Positions 48,059 through 57,891 are shown, counted from the stretch's first letter. The stretch: DNA of 64,000 nucleotides from Saccharicrinis fermentans DSM 9555 = JCM 21142 (GCF_000517085.1 NZ_KI912107.1:3841980-3905979); one strand, 5' to 3'. The notes: generated by a model from the letters alone, not told the origin. Translations and numbers: made by a program.

Positions 48059-48239
48059 GAGATAAACATATTTATAAGTGCGAAAGGATTATTCTTAATA
48101 CTTTTAGAAATCCTAACTATGAGATTATTACGAATAAGTTGCACTTTCAATTAGTAATATATAATTATTATATCTGATAATTTTATATCTTTAAACTGTT
48201 TTTAGTTAGAATATTTTATTGACCTTTAATCCATTTAAA

Positions 48240-48314
48240 ATGAGAAAAACGTTTAGTTTATTTATGATTACCTGCTTGACTTTTCTGATACAGGCAAAGA
48301 ATATGAAGATTTAA
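48240..48314 (+). CDS. Very short signal-peptide-like ORF
   Basis: 24 codons: MRKTFSLFMITCLTFLIQAK followed by NMKI and a stop. It reads like an isolated signal peptide and ends 19 bp before the LytTR gene. It may be a leader peptide, or the stump of a deleted exported-protein gene. Confidence 0.3.
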   Translation: MRKTFSLFMITCLTFLIQAKNMKI

Positions 48315-48333
48315 ATATTTCGACACAATCATT

Positions 48334-48672
48334 ATGAATACGGAAAAAGTGCTTCTAAAAAACGAAACCTGCATAAAGCAAGTAAGATACTCTGATATAA
48401 CTCACATTTCAATTTGTGGAGATTGTTCAACCTTCATGTTAAATGATACATCATCATTCTCTTTATCTAAATCTTTGAATGAAATAAGCAAAAAACTTCC
48501 AGATTATTTTATACGAGTTAACCGAAATTACATTATAAATTCTGAACATATTCAAGAATTTAGGTATAAATCAAGAAAAATTACACTTGAGGGAAATATC
48601 ACTTTTACTGTTTCTCATCGAAACCTAAAGCTTGTAAAAGACACTTTAAGCGCCATCTCTTTTAACTTATAA
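48334..48672 (+). CDS. LytTR DNA-binding domain protein (regulator of the RiPP locus)
   Basis: 112 residues, a stand-alone LytTR domain: YSDITHISICGDCSTFML (first strands), SLSKSLNEISKKLPDYFIRVNRNYIIN and the basic EFRYKSRKITLEGNITFTVSHR. No receiver domain, so the signal must come from elsewhere. LytTR proteins often regulate peptide production in a density-dependent way. First gene of the plus-strand run to 54810; the radical SAM gene starts 21 bp later. Confidence 0.88.
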   Translation: MNTEKVLLKNETCIKQVRYSDITHISICGDCSTFMLNDTSSFSLSKSLNEISKKLPDYFIRVNRNYIINSEHIQEFRYKSRKITLEGNITFTVSHRNLKLVKDTLSAISFNL

Positions 48673-48693
48673 AAATTATAAAATATAACAATA

Positions 48694-49980
48694 ATGAAAT
48701 TAAGCATTTATAACTCATATATAAAACTATCTGAAGATCAGGCATTTTTATTTAACTCTAAAAGTAATGAATATCTGATATTTGATCCTATATATATTAG
48801 TGATTTCAACAATCTTAGTATTTACAAACTCCCCAGTGAGCTGAAAGAAAATATGAAAAAAGGAGGTTTTTTACTTCTAGATGACGACTACAATGAGACT
48901 ACCTCACTAATTGAGCATCGTAAAAGTTTATATGCCGACAAAAGCAAATATATCCTTACAATAAATCCAACATTAAACTGTAATCTAAATTGCTGGTATT
49001 GCTATGAAACAAAAGATACTGGAAAAATGTCCGATAAATTATTAAACTCTGTCTTATTATTTATCGAGAACACCATTGAAAATATTAAGGAACTTAAAAT
49101 GTTTGAATTATCCTTTTTTGGCGGAGAGCCTCTTCTTTGCTATAAAACGATTATACAGCCATGTATAAAGCAAGCAAAACTTCTATGTAAAAAAAACAAT
49201 ATTGAATTAACCATTGGTTTTACAACCAACGCTTATCTTTTAAATGATAACATTATAAATGATTTGAAAGGAGAAACAAAAGTAGCTTTTCAAATAACAT
49301 TAGATGGCAATAGAGAGCTACATAATCAAACACGATTTTTACAGAACAAAAAAGGTACCTATGACACTATTGTTAACAATATTAAGAAATTAGTTGCCAT
49401 AGAAAATATTCATACTACACTTCGATTCAACTGCACAAAAGAAAATCTTTCAAGTCTAATTGAGGTATTACCCGATATTGAAGGCATCGATGATATCCAA
49501 AGAAAGAGAATGGATTTAGCATTCGAGCGAGTATGGCAAGATTATGACAATGGAGATATTAAAGATCTAATGAATTTAGTACAAAAGCAATTTGAAGAAA
49601 AAGGTTTCTTTATTGATGATATAGACTATCTAGCTACCCCAATGTGGTGCGAAGGAAATAAACTAAATTCTTCTATCATCAATTACAATGGTGAAGTCTT
49701 CAAATGTACAGCCAGAGACTTTCAATCAGAAAAAAAAGAAGGAAAGTTAGATGATAAAGGAGAAATTATTTGGGATAAAGAGAAAGTAGATGCTAGATAT
49801 AATGCTCTATTTTCAAGTTCCCTATGTTTTGAATGTAGAATAGCTCACATATGTACAGAAAGATGTGCTCAAAAAACATTAGAAAATGGTGTTAATGGAT
49901 GTCCTTATGATGAAAAAGAGAAAGATGAATTAATACTTAATAGGTTTTATGCCCAAATATTCGAAAGGGTAAGTGTATGA
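48694..49980 (+). CDS. Radical SAM/SPASM peptide maturase
   Basis: 428 residues. An N-terminal region of about 85 residues (MKLSIYNSYIKLSEDQAFLF) could bind the precursor leader. The SAM cluster motif is C96, C100, C103 (NCNLNCWYCYE), followed by FFGGEPLL. The SPASM part has cysteines in MWCEGNK, VFKCTARD, SLCFECRIAHICTERC and NGCPYDE, enough for two auxiliary clusters. Such enzymes install thioether or carbon-carbon cross-links in ribosomal peptides. The stop overlaps the exporter start (ATGA), so they are coupled. Confidence 0.92.
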   Translation: MKLSIYNSYIKLSEDQAFLFNSKSNEYLIFDPIYISDFNNLSIYKLPSELKENMKKGGFLLLDDDYNETTSLIEHRKSLYADKSKYILTINPTLNCNLNCWYCYETKDTGKMSDKLLNSVLLFIENTIENIKELKMFELSFFGGEPLLCYKTIIQPCIKQAKLLCKKNNIELTIGFTTNAYLLNDNIINDLKGETKVAFQITLDGNRELHNQTRFLQNKKGTYDTIVNNIKKLVAIENIHTTLRFNCTKENLSSLIEVLPDIEGIDDIQRKRMDLAFERVWQDYDNGDIKDLMNLVQKQFEEKGFFIDDIDYLATPMWCEGNKLNSSIINYNGEVFKCTARDFQSEKKEGKLDDKGEIIWDKEKVDARYNALFSSSLCFECRIAHICTERCAQKTLENGVNGCPYDEKEKDELILNRFYAQIFERVSV

Positions 49981-52184
49981 ATTTTCCTTATTATCATCAG
50001 TTAGACTCTAACGATTGTGGACCTACTTGTCTTCAAATGGTATCTAAATATTATGGAAAAAAAATATCAATAGAAGACATAAGAAAATTAGTTGACGTAA
50101 GTAGTTCAGGTATTACACTGCAAGATTTATGCTCTGCCGCTTCGAAATTAAAAATAGACTCAGAGGCAGTAAAAATAAATGTAAAAGAAATGGTATTAAT
50201 GCCATTACCTGCAATATTATTCTGGAAACAAAATCATTTCGTTGTTCTATATAAAATTGATCAAAAAAAGAAAAGGTATTACATCGCTGACCCCTCTTTT
50301 GGTTTAACAAAATTAAACGAAGAAGACTTTATTAGAAACTGGTTAGGTGTATCTACCACCCAAAATGAGAGAGGGATTGTTCTATTATTAGAACCTCAGA
50401 GAGAGTTTAACCGTCCAGATAATACTTCAAATAAAATAAAACCTAAGAATAGTATTTTAAAATATATCTATTCAATTTTTGCAAACAATACTAAATCTTA
50501 CATCGTTGCATTATTACTGATGGGATTAGCCCTGCTAATGAACTGGTTAATTCCCACCATATTTCAACGAGTAATAGATGATGGTATTAAAAAAAAGCAC
50601 GTTAATTTAGTACAAATTTTAATTTTTGGTCAATTAGCTTGTTCTGTTGGTTATATTATATTTATAACTCTATATGAGTTTATTTTATTAAAAGTTAACT
50701 TCAAATTATCTATTAACTTTCTAAGAAGTTTCCTAACCAAAGTTACAGAACTACCTATCTCATTTTTTCTTAAAAGAGTAAGTTCAGACTTACTCCAAAG
50801 GATACAAGATCTTGAAATATTACAAAGGTTTTTAACAAACCATGCCATTAGTTTCTTAATCACCTTAGCAAACTTTATTATGTTCATAGTATTATTATCG
50901 AACTATAATATGGCAATAGCATCTATATATATATGCTCAAATATTCTTGTATTCTTTTGGATAAGTTTTTTCTTTAAAAAGCGCAAAATCCTTGATTACA
51001 ACAGGTTTTCAGTAGATTCGGAATATAAAAATAAATATTTTGAGCTAGTAACAGGTATGCCAGATATCAAGGTTAACAACGCAAGTAAAATAAAAATTAA
51101 TAATTTACAATCTGTTTTAAATAAAATAAACTCCTTACAATTAAAAACTTTAAAAACTGAAAATTATCAAACGGTTGGCTCTGATATCCTGGACACTATA
51201 AGAAATGTCTGTATACTTGGTTTATGTTCATATTGGGTAATTGAAAATAAGTTAACCCTAGGGCAAATGCTTAGTATTAATTACATACTTGGTCAGTTAG
51301 GAGGAACACTGAGATTTTTTACAAATTTTTCAAGAGATTACCAAGATGCAAAGATATCATTAGATCGGTTAAATGATATCAACAATACCTCAAAAGAACT
51401 AGATCGTTATAATCCAGATAGACAAACACAACTTTCAAAGAATATAATTTTCAAGAACGTATATTTTAAATATTCAACGAATAATCAAGACTACATATTA
51501 AAAAATATAAATCTTGAAATAAAGAAAGGTACAATAAATGCCATTGTTGGTGAAAGCGGAAGTGGAAAAACAACAATCTCTAAATTGCTACTCGGATTTT
51601 ATCCTCCAACGAAAGGGAATATTTTCATTGACCATCATCCTATCTCTGATATTAACATCGATTCTTGGAGATCAAGTTGTGGAGTAGTTCTTCAGGAAGG
51701 ATATATATTTAGCGGCAGCTTTATAGAAAACATTTCTATGACATCTACCAGTGTTGATATTAACAAAATAAAACAAGCTGCTAAGATTGCATGTATAGAT
51801 CAATTTATAGAGTCTCTTCCTATGGAATATAATTCCATAATTGGAAATAATGGAATATGTTTAAGTGGAGGTGAAAAACAAAGAATATTAATCGCAAGAG
51901 CTATTTATAAGAACCCTAAAATATTAATATTAGACGAAGCAACAAATGCTTTAGATACTAGAAATGAGATGGAAATTAGCAAAAATTTCATCAATTATTT
52001 TTATAATAAAACGGTGGTTATTATAGCTCATAGGTTAAGCACAATTAAGCAAGCCGATAATATATTAGTCATGAAGAAAGGGAGTGTAATAGAACAAGGA
52101 ACTCATAATGATTTACTAAATAATACGCAAAATCATTATTATTCTCTGGTAAAAAATCAATTACAATTAGAATATACAACTTAA
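49977..52184 (+). CDS. C39-peptidase ABC exporter (PCAT)
   Basis: 735 residues. The N-terminal C39 peptidase has catalytic C14 (NDCGPTCLQMV), H87 (NHFVVLY) and D105 (IADPSFG); six membrane helices follow (about 165-440); the ATPase has Walker A VGESGSGKTTISKLLLGF, signature LSGGEKQRILIARAI and Walker B ILILDEATNALD, with H-loop IIAHRLST. It should cut the leader from a peptide at a GG/GA-type site and export the core across the inner membrane. No HlyD-type adaptor gene is present, which is unusual. Confidence 0.95.
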   Translation: MNFPYYHQLDSNDCGPTCLQMVSKYYGKKISIEDIRKLVDVSSSGITLQDLCSAASKLKIDSEAVKINVKEMVLMPLPAILFWKQNHFVVLYKIDQKKKRYYIADPSFGLTKLNEEDFIRNWLGVSTTQNERGIVLLLEPQREFNRPDNTSNKIKPKNSILKYIYSIFANNTKSYIVALLLMGLALLMNWLIPTIFQRVIDDGIKKKHVNLVQILIFGQLACSVGYIIFITLYEFILLKVNFKLSINFLRSFLTKVTELPISFFLKRVSSDLLQRIQDLEILQRFLTNHAISFLITLANFIMFIVLLSNYNMAIASIYICSNILVFFWISFFFKKRKILDYNRFSVDSEYKNKYFELVTGMPDIKVNNASKIKINNLQSVLNKINSLQLKTLKTENYQTVGSDILDTIRNVCILGLCSYWVIENKLTLGQMLSINYILGQLGGTLRFFTNFSRDYQDAKISLDRLNDINNTSKELDRYNPDRQTQLSKNIIFKNVYFKYSTNNQDYILKNINLEIKKGTINAIVGESGSGKTTISKLLLGFYPPTKGNIFIDHHPISDINIDSWRSSCGVVLQEGYIFSGSFIENISMTSTSVDINKIKQAAKIACIDQFIESLPMEYNSIIGNNGICLSGGEKQRILIARAIYKNPKILILDEATNALDTRNEMEISKNFINYFYNKTVVIIAHRLSTIKQADNILVMKKGSVIEQGTHNDLLNNTQNHYYSLVKNQLQLEYTT

Positions 52185-52197
52185 CTAAACTAACATA

Positions 52198-54525
52198 ATG
52201 GAAAAGTATAATTTAATATTTTTATTACTTCTTATAAATAACATAAACACTATTGCACAAAAGGTTCACCTAAAAGGTGATGTAGTTGATACGCAGAATA
52301 TACCGATAGATTATTTTACAGTAGCATTATTAAATAATAGTGATTCCAGTATTATAACTGGGGGAGCATATTTGAATGGAAAATTTAATATCGAACATAA
52401 CGATACTAATTCTTGTATTATACAAATATCAAGTGTAGGATATCAACAAATTCTTCAATTAATACAGATAAATAACTCCCTAAATCTAGGCACATTTAAA
52501 ATGAATGGCTTAGACATCGAAGAAGTAGTGGTAGCTGCAAGAAAACCTAAAATAAAACAAAAAGAAGGTAGAACTATAATTTCTGTTGAAGGTACCGCAT
52601 TAGAGGAACTTGGAAATTCCATAGATGTACTCAAAAACACTCCCGCTGTTCAAGTAAATAATGATGGAAAAATAAGCATATTCGGAAAAGGCTCACCTTT
52701 AATCATAATAGATGGTCGCGAAATAAGTTCAACACATGAGTTGGATATCCTTCAATCTTCTAATATAAAAACCATTGAAGTAGATAAGAGTCCATCAGTA
52801 GCAACAAAATCGGATGTAAGCTCTGTTATAAAAATAACCACAAAAAATAAAAGTAATTTTAGCGCAGAACTCTATAACCGTTCCTATTTTGGAAGAAAAT
52901 TTAGTAATAAAACAGGGATAAATATTGTCCAGCCATATGAAAAAATAAGAAATATAATTTCGTACAGCTTTTATAAGAACAATAAAGAATATTATAATGA
53001 TGATTATGATATAAACAATAGGTCCGATTACCAAATACAAAATACTACATACTCCAAAAACTATCCGTCTAGTTCTTCTCACAACTTTCTGACAGGAATA
53101 GAATACGACCATGATTCAACTAATACAACAAGAATATTATATCACTTTAACGGATATAATGAAGACTTTTCTAAATTTACCCTCCAGCAAATCATAAAAA
53201 GCAATTCTCCAGATACGGTTCACAGAGAAATTTCCTTAAATACCATAGAAAAAACATATCAACACAATATTAGCATTAATCATACTAAGAGTTTTTCTCC
53301 ATCAAGTTCACTTTATGTTTCAACAGATTATGCCAAGGTAGTAGGTAAGGAAAATACTAATATTAAAGAAGCAACAACAAATCTAATTAATACCCAAAAC
53401 AAGAATAAAGATGATTACAATGTTTTTACATTTAACAGCCATTACAATAATGGACTAAATGAAAATACTAGTATAAATGCAGGTCTGAGAGCTGCATTTA
53501 TTAATAATAACGGAACTACTTCTTCTGTTAATTTAGATGAGGAGCAAATCAATTATTGGGATAAACAAACTACCAAAGATCTTGTATCAGCAATATATTT
53601 TTCATACAACCATAGTAAAAATAAAGTTGATTATGAATTTGGATTAAGAGCAGAACATACCAATACACATGCAAACCTTAATGAAATGGTTATTATAGAC
53701 AGTTCATATATTCATGTATTCCCATCCTTATTAGCATCTTACTCTCCTTCAAATAAATTTGGTATAAGTATGCACTATAATCACAAAATTGAACGTCCGT
53801 ATTTTTCAGACCTTAACCCTACCCAAACATACTATGATTCACTATCTTACAGACAGGGCAATCCCTTTCTAAAACCAACTATAAAGAAGAACTTGGCTTT
53901 AAACGTTGAATTGCCATGGGGTTTATCTCTCTCATCTGAATATACCCGTTATACTAATATGATTGTTCTTGCTGCAACCAATGATTCAGAAAATCCAGAT
54001 ATTATTAAATATACTCCGATAAATATTGATGAATCAGAAAGAATTCTTCTTGGCCTAATCAAAGCTTATGATGGTAAAATACATAGCTATAGTATATCTG
54101 GAGGAATAGAATTTCCTTTTATTAAAATACCGTATCTAGGAGAAACAAAACAAGTAAGAACAAATAGCTGGTACTTATCCATAAATAATGACATTAGCAT
54201 TGGAAACAAAATCATGCTTTATTCAAGTTTTGATTATTATAGCAAAAGTGTTGATGCAATAACAACCTATGATAGTTATTATAACTTATGGGCAAGTGCT
54301 AGTTTAAAACTATTGGACAAACAATTGGTAATATCATTAGATATGGATAACATACTAAATTCTAATAATATTAATTGGGAAGATAACTATGAATATATAA
54401 CAAATGGTGGGAAAAATGATTTTGATAATAGAATTGTTAGGATATCCGTTAAATATACGTTTAAAAATTTCAAGGATATTTTTAATACAGATAGCAATAA
54501 TTCTCAAGAATTAGATCGTTTATGA
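52198..54525 (+). CDS. Outer-membrane beta-barrel protein (TonB-receptor-like, OMP_b-brl_3)
   Basis: 775 residues. Signal peptide (1-20), a carboxypeptidase-regulatory-like fold (about 22-105, LKGDVVDTQNIPIDYFTVAL), a plug-like domain with NSIDVLKNTPAVQVNNDGKI and IIIDGREISS, and a long barrel rich in alternating aromatic residues. This architecture is found in Bacteroidota RiPP loci and may pass the peptide through the outer membrane or serve self-immunity. It begins 13 bp after the exporter; its stop overlaps a small ORF by ATGA. Confidence 0.85.
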   Translation: MEKYNLIFLLLLINNINTIAQKVHLKGDVVDTQNIPIDYFTVALLNNSDSSIITGGAYLNGKFNIEHNDTNSCIIQISSVGYQQILQLIQINNSLNLGTFKMNGLDIEEVVVAARKPKIKQKEGRTIISVEGTALEELGNSIDVLKNTPAVQVNNDGKISIFGKGSPLIIIDGREISSTHELDILQSSNIKTIEVDKSPSVATKSDVSSVIKITTKNKSNFSAELYNRSYFGRKFSNKTGINIVQPYEKIRNIISYSFYKNNKEYYNDDYDINNRSDYQIQNTTYSKNYPSSSSHNFLTGIEYDHDSTNTTRILYHFNGYNEDFSKFTLQQIIKSNSPDTVHREISLNTIEKTYQHNISINHTKSFSPSSSLYVSTDYAKVVGKENTNIKEATTNLINTQNKNKDDYNVFTFNSHYNNGLNENTSINAGLRAAFINNNGTTSSVNLDEEQINYWDKQTTKDLVSAIYFSYNHSKNKVDYEFGLRAEHTNTHANLNEMVIIDSSYIHVFPSLLASYSPSNKFGISMHYNHKIERPYFSDLNPTQTYYDSLSYRQGNPFLKPTIKKNLALNVELPWGLSLSSEYTRYTNMIVLAATNDSENPDIIKYTPINIDESERILLGLIKAYDGKIHSYSISGGIEFPFIKIPYLGETKQVRTNSWYLSINNDISIGNKIMLYSSFDYYSKSVDAITTYDSYYNLWASASLKLLDKQLVISLDMDNILNSNNINWEDNYEYITNGGKNDFDNRIVRISVKYTFKNFKDIFNTDSNNSQELDRL

Positions 54526-54632
54526 GAAGTTCACTTATCGACCAAGAAGACACGCTTATAGATTACATCGCACACTATGTTATACATCTAACTATCATTA
54601 CTATATTGGATGTATTATTAACAAATAAATGA
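54522..54632 (+). CDS. 36-residue ORF coupled to the barrel protein
   Basis: Starts within the barrel stop (ATGA) and ends 7 bp before the precursor start. MRSSLIDQEDTLIDYIAHYV continues with a hydrophobic segment HLTIITILDVLLTNK. It could be a small membrane or immunity peptide, or a chance frame; the tight packing on both sides favours translation. No family is recognised. Confidence 0.4.
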   Translation: MRSSLIDQEDTLIDYIAHYVIHLTIITILDVLLTNK

Positions 54633-54639
54633 ATTCACT

Positions 54640-54810
54640 ATGTCAAAAATTGAAAAAATTAAAAGCTTCGTAGCAACATTGGAACCTAATCAATTAGTAG
54701 ATCAAAAAGCAATGCTAGTAAGCGGTGCAAGCGCTGCTGATAGTGAGGTTACTAAAAATAAACGTAATAAAAAATGTTGCAACACAGAGAAGGTACTTTC
54801 TAAGATCTAA
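54640..54810 (+). CDS. RiPP precursor-like peptide (56 residues, Cys-Cys)
   Basis: MSKIEKIKSFVATLEPNQLV begins an acidic/hydrophobic leader; LVSGASAADSEV has a GA (or GAS) site suitable for C39 cleavage after residue 30; the remaining 26-residue core is basic and hydrophilic with C46-C47 in NKRNKKCCNTEKVL. It lies last in the LytTR-radical SAM-exporter-barrel run and right before a terminator, as precursors often do. The leader-peptidase-exporter logic makes it the probable substrate of the maturase. Alternative: an unrelated small protein; moderately sure. Confidence 0.75.
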   Translation: MSKIEKIKSFVATLEPNQLVDQKAMLVSGASAADSEVTKNKRNKKCCNTEKVLSKI

Positions 54811-54860
54811 CTTTTTAGGGAAGGAATATTTCTTCAATATCTTTCCATCATGTTGAAATT

Positions 54861-54885
54861 AAAGTCGGTGTAGTGCCGACTTTTT
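54861..54885 (+). terminator. Terminator of the RiPP operon
   Basis: AAAGTCGG and CCGACTTT form a perfect stem with loop TGTAGTG, followed by TTTCT. It lies 50 bp after the precursor stop. Confidence 0.88.
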
Positions 54886-55184
54886 CTGTACCATTCAACA
54901 AAAAATAACCAATTCCAACCAATCACGACAAACCATAACCAAACACAACCAACTCCACACCATAAGCCTACTTTATAGTAAATATGCGGTCTACTACTGG
55001 ATACAGCGGTTCGATTTATGCCACCCATTTCGGATTCATTGTGCCAGTGATTTCGGTTTAAACTGTGCCACTAACAACGAGTAAGTAATTCGAGGCACGT
55101 TTCTAATTGTGCCATTTGTTTCGGTTCAATTTGTGCCACTTTGAAAGATCAAGTAAAAACTACTATATCGCTAAAAAAAGCGGT

Positions 55185-56738
55185 ATGGCCAATAAACTTG
55201 ATCCCATGGATTTAAAACAGATAATTACGCTTCATCAAGATGGAGTGAGCAATCGTAAGATTGAGTCATTACTCGGTATCTCACGCAATACCATTAATAC
55301 ATACATGAAGCTCTTCAAGGCCTGTGCCTATAGCTTTGACGAACTGCTCTTGTTCGATAATATTAAACTTAGAGAGCTATTCCCTTCTCATACGACCATT
55401 GATAATGACCGCTACAATGAACTAATGCAGCATTTTGAACGCATTAATGCAGCAATAAATCATCCAGGCTTTACTTTTCTCTTTCATTATAACGAGTATA
55501 AACAACAGGCTAAAGATCCCTATGGTTATACCCAGTTTATGGAGCATTACAATCGAAAACATGCCAAAATTAAAGGTTCTATGAAACTTGAGCATGAAGC
55601 CGGTTATGAGGTGTTTATTGATTATGCAGGTAAGAAACTTCATATTGTAGATAAAGAAACTGGAGAGCAGGTTCCTGTTGAAGTATTTGTAGCCATCTTG
55701 CCCAATAGTCAGTATACCTATGTTGAGGCTTCTATGAGCCAGAAACGAGAAGATATGATTACGAGCATGGGCAACGCATTATCGTATTATGGCAGTGTTC
55801 CAAAGGCTATTGTATCCGACAATCTCAAATCAGCAGTCACAAGAGCTAGTAAGTATGAACCTGATGTCAATCGATCCTTTAAAGATTTTGCGCGTCATTA
55901 TAACTGTGCTATTAACCCTACCCGAAGTTATGCTCCGCAAGATAAGGCACTGGTCGAAAACGCCGTTCAATTGGCCTATCAACGTATTTATTATCCCATT
56001 AGAGAAATGACTTTTTTTTCGTTGGAAGAGCTCAATCTGGAAATTAAAAAACGGCTTATCGATTATAACAACCGCCTGCTAGCACGAAAAGGAGCCAGCA
56101 GAAAAGAGCTCTTCCAATCTATTGAGCGAAGTTACTTAAAGCCACTTCCATCGTTGGGTTACGAACTTAAAGATTATCGTAGAGCCAAGGTGCAAAAGAT
56201 GGGCTATGTATATTTTTCTCCCGACAAAAATTATTACAGTGTTCCGCATCGATATATTGGAAAATCAACACAGATTCATTATACAAAATCAACTGTGGAG
56301 GTCTTTTATAATCATGAACGAATAGCATCTCATCAGCGCAATCCTGCGATGGGCATTTACATTACCAACAAAAACCATTTGAGCAGTACGCACAAGGCAT
56401 ATACCGAATGGAGCCCTTCTTATTTTGAGAAAAAAGCCGCTAAGCATGGTGTCCATGTAGTAGCTTGCATTCAAGGTGTAATAAGTAATAGTATCTATCC
56501 TGAAATTGCCTATAAAAGGGCTATGGGCATTATTCAACTTCATCGCACCTATAGCTCCGAGAGACTCAATAATGCTTGTAAGAGAGCTGTTGAGGCAGGT
56601 GCCTTTTCCTACAAGCGCATACAAAATATCTTAAAGAATAATTTGGACAAAGAAGGTACTGTGGAGCAAATGCAAGCGTCCAATACACCACACATTCCTA
56701 CACACGAAAATTTACATGGAGCTTCGGCTTATAAATAA
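55185..56738 (+). CDS. istA: IS21 transposase IstA
   Basis: 517 residues from the ATG at 55185 (MANKLDPMDLKQIITLHQDG); an upstream in-frame start at 55107 lies inside the terminal repeats and is unlikely. HTH GVSNRKIESLLGISRNTINTY, DDE core with VFIDYAGKKLHIVD (first Asp), AIVSDNLKSAVTRA (second Asp) and APQDKALVENAVQLAY (Glu). The C-terminal SH3-like domain follows. istB starts 2 bp after the stop. Confidence 0.92.
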   Translation: MANKLDPMDLKQIITLHQDGVSNRKIESLLGISRNTINTYMKLFKACAYSFDELLLFDNIKLRELFPSHTTIDNDRYNELMQHFERINAAINHPGFTFLFHYNEYKQQAKDPYGYTQFMEHYNRKHAKIKGSMKLEHEAGYEVFIDYAGKKLHIVDKETGEQVPVEVFVAILPNSQYTYVEASMSQKREDMITSMGNALSYYGSVPKAIVSDNLKSAVTRASKYEPDVNRSFKDFARHYNCAINPTRSYAPQDKALVENAVQLAYQRIYYPIREMTFFSLEELNLEIKKRLIDYNNRLLARKGASRKELFQSIERSYLKPLPSLGYELKDYRRAKVQKMGYVYFSPDKNYYSVPHRYIGKSTQIHYTKSTVEVFYNHERIASHQRNPAMGIYITNKNHLSSTHKAYTEWSPSYFEKKAAKHGVHVVACIQGVISNSIYPEIAYKRAMGIIQLHRTYSSERLNNACKRAVEAGAFSYKRIQNILKNNLDKEGTVEQMQASNTPHIPTHENLHGASAYK

Positions 56739-56740
56739 AA

Positions 56741-57478
56741 ATGAACAACAATCAAACAATTGAAAAGCTCAGGCAAATGCGCCTAGGAGCTATGGCTGAT
56801 TTACATCTTCAGCATATGAAAAACAATCAATTAACAAATATTACACCTGATGAATATTTGGCTCTACTTACCGATCAGGAGTGGGAATATCGGCAAAACA
56901 GTAAAATTGCAAGGCTGATTGCCCAAGCTGATTTTAAACAAAAAGCTAATGTGGCAGACATTAATTATGGTCCATCCAGAAACTTGGATAAAAACATGTT
57001 TATGCGCTTGGCATCACTTGACTTTTTAAGTAAAAAGGAAAATATAATTGTATCCGGATCTTCTGGCGTTGGGAAAAGTTACTTAGCTCAATCTCTGGGA
57101 CACCAAGCTTGTTTAATGGGTTATAAGGTAATTTATGCCAATACGGCCCGATTGTTCACCAGGCTTAAATTATCTAAGGTAGATGGTACATATTTAAAGG
57201 AGCTAAAGAAGCTATCTAAGGCTAATATACTTATCCTTGATGACTTTGGATTGCAGGCCTTTGATAATCATGCCAGAGAAGCTCTAATGGACATAATAGA
57301 TGATCGATATAATCAAACATCAACCATAGTATCATCACAAATACCTGTTTCTGTCTGGTACGATATTATTGGCGAAGGTACCATAGCCGATGCTATTTTA
57401 GATCGTCTGGTCAACTCATCACATCGTATAGATCTCAAAGGAGAATCTTTAAGAAAAGGATATTTAGTGAGTGAATAA
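56741..57478 (+). CDS. istB: IS21 helper ATPase IstB
   Basis: 245 residues, DnaC-like AAA protein. Walker A SGSSGVGKSYLAQSLG, Walker B ILILDDFGLQAFDNHA, and the typical start TIEKLRQMRLGAMADLHLQH. It selects the target and activates IstA. Confidence 0.94.
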   Translation: MNNNQTIEKLRQMRLGAMADLHLQHMKNNQLTNITPDEYLALLTDQEWEYRQNSKIARLIAQADFKQKANVADINYGPSRNLDKNMFMRLASLDFLSKKENIIVSGSSGVGKSYLAQSLGHQACLMGYKVIYANTARLFTRLKLSKVDGTYLKELKKLSKANILILDDFGLQAFDNHAREALMDIIDDRYNQTSTIVSSQIPVSVWYDIIGEGTIADAILDRLVNSSHRIDLKGESLRKGYLVSE

Positions 57479-57891
57479 CATTTTTTTTCTTATTATTGCA
57501 GCATCTTTTAAAGTGGCACGGTTACTCCGAAATCGTTGGCATGGTCACTCCGAAATAGCCATCTACTACATATTGCAAAGTAAAAAAATGCTCCAATCCG
57601 GGTGTCGATTGGAGCGTTGGAATTCTCTAAGTTTTACTGGAATCTTTTGGAATTAATCGAAATTAGTGGGTGTTTTTTGGAATATTCTGACAGCTATTAG
57701 ACTTTTTCCAATTGTGCGGCAAAAGATCAGCCAAGTCTAAATCATAATTACTGTTGTATAACGCAATCTTAGAAAATACATCCATAAGCCAAACACTTAC
57801 ATGCTGTTAATGTCATTCTCATTTTTTGCCATCAAAGAAACGGTGCTAGTATGAAGCTCGCAATATGTGAAAGACCGAAGACTTACGTAAC

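Larger units (their letters stand above)
54998..57562 (+). mobile_element. IS21-family insertion sequence, complete (2565 bp)
   Basis: TCTACTAC flanks both sides (54990-54997, 57563-57570), an 8-bp target duplication. The element begins TGG and ends CCA. Each end carries repeated sites (for example TTTCGG/TGCCA units on the left; two units with ACTCCGAAAT on the right) as expected for IstA binding. istA and istB are intact, so it may be active. Confidence 0.9.
54978..57886. mobile_element. Small IS66-derived element, copy B, split by IS21
   Basis: Left piece 54978-54997 (GTAAATATGCGGTCTACTAC) and right piece 57563-57886 were one element of about 336 bp with the same tnpC-tail/tnpA-start junction as copy A. 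An IS21 sits in its left inverted repeat. Downstream sequence is shared with copy A as well, as part of a larger duplicated block. Confidence 0.78.
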
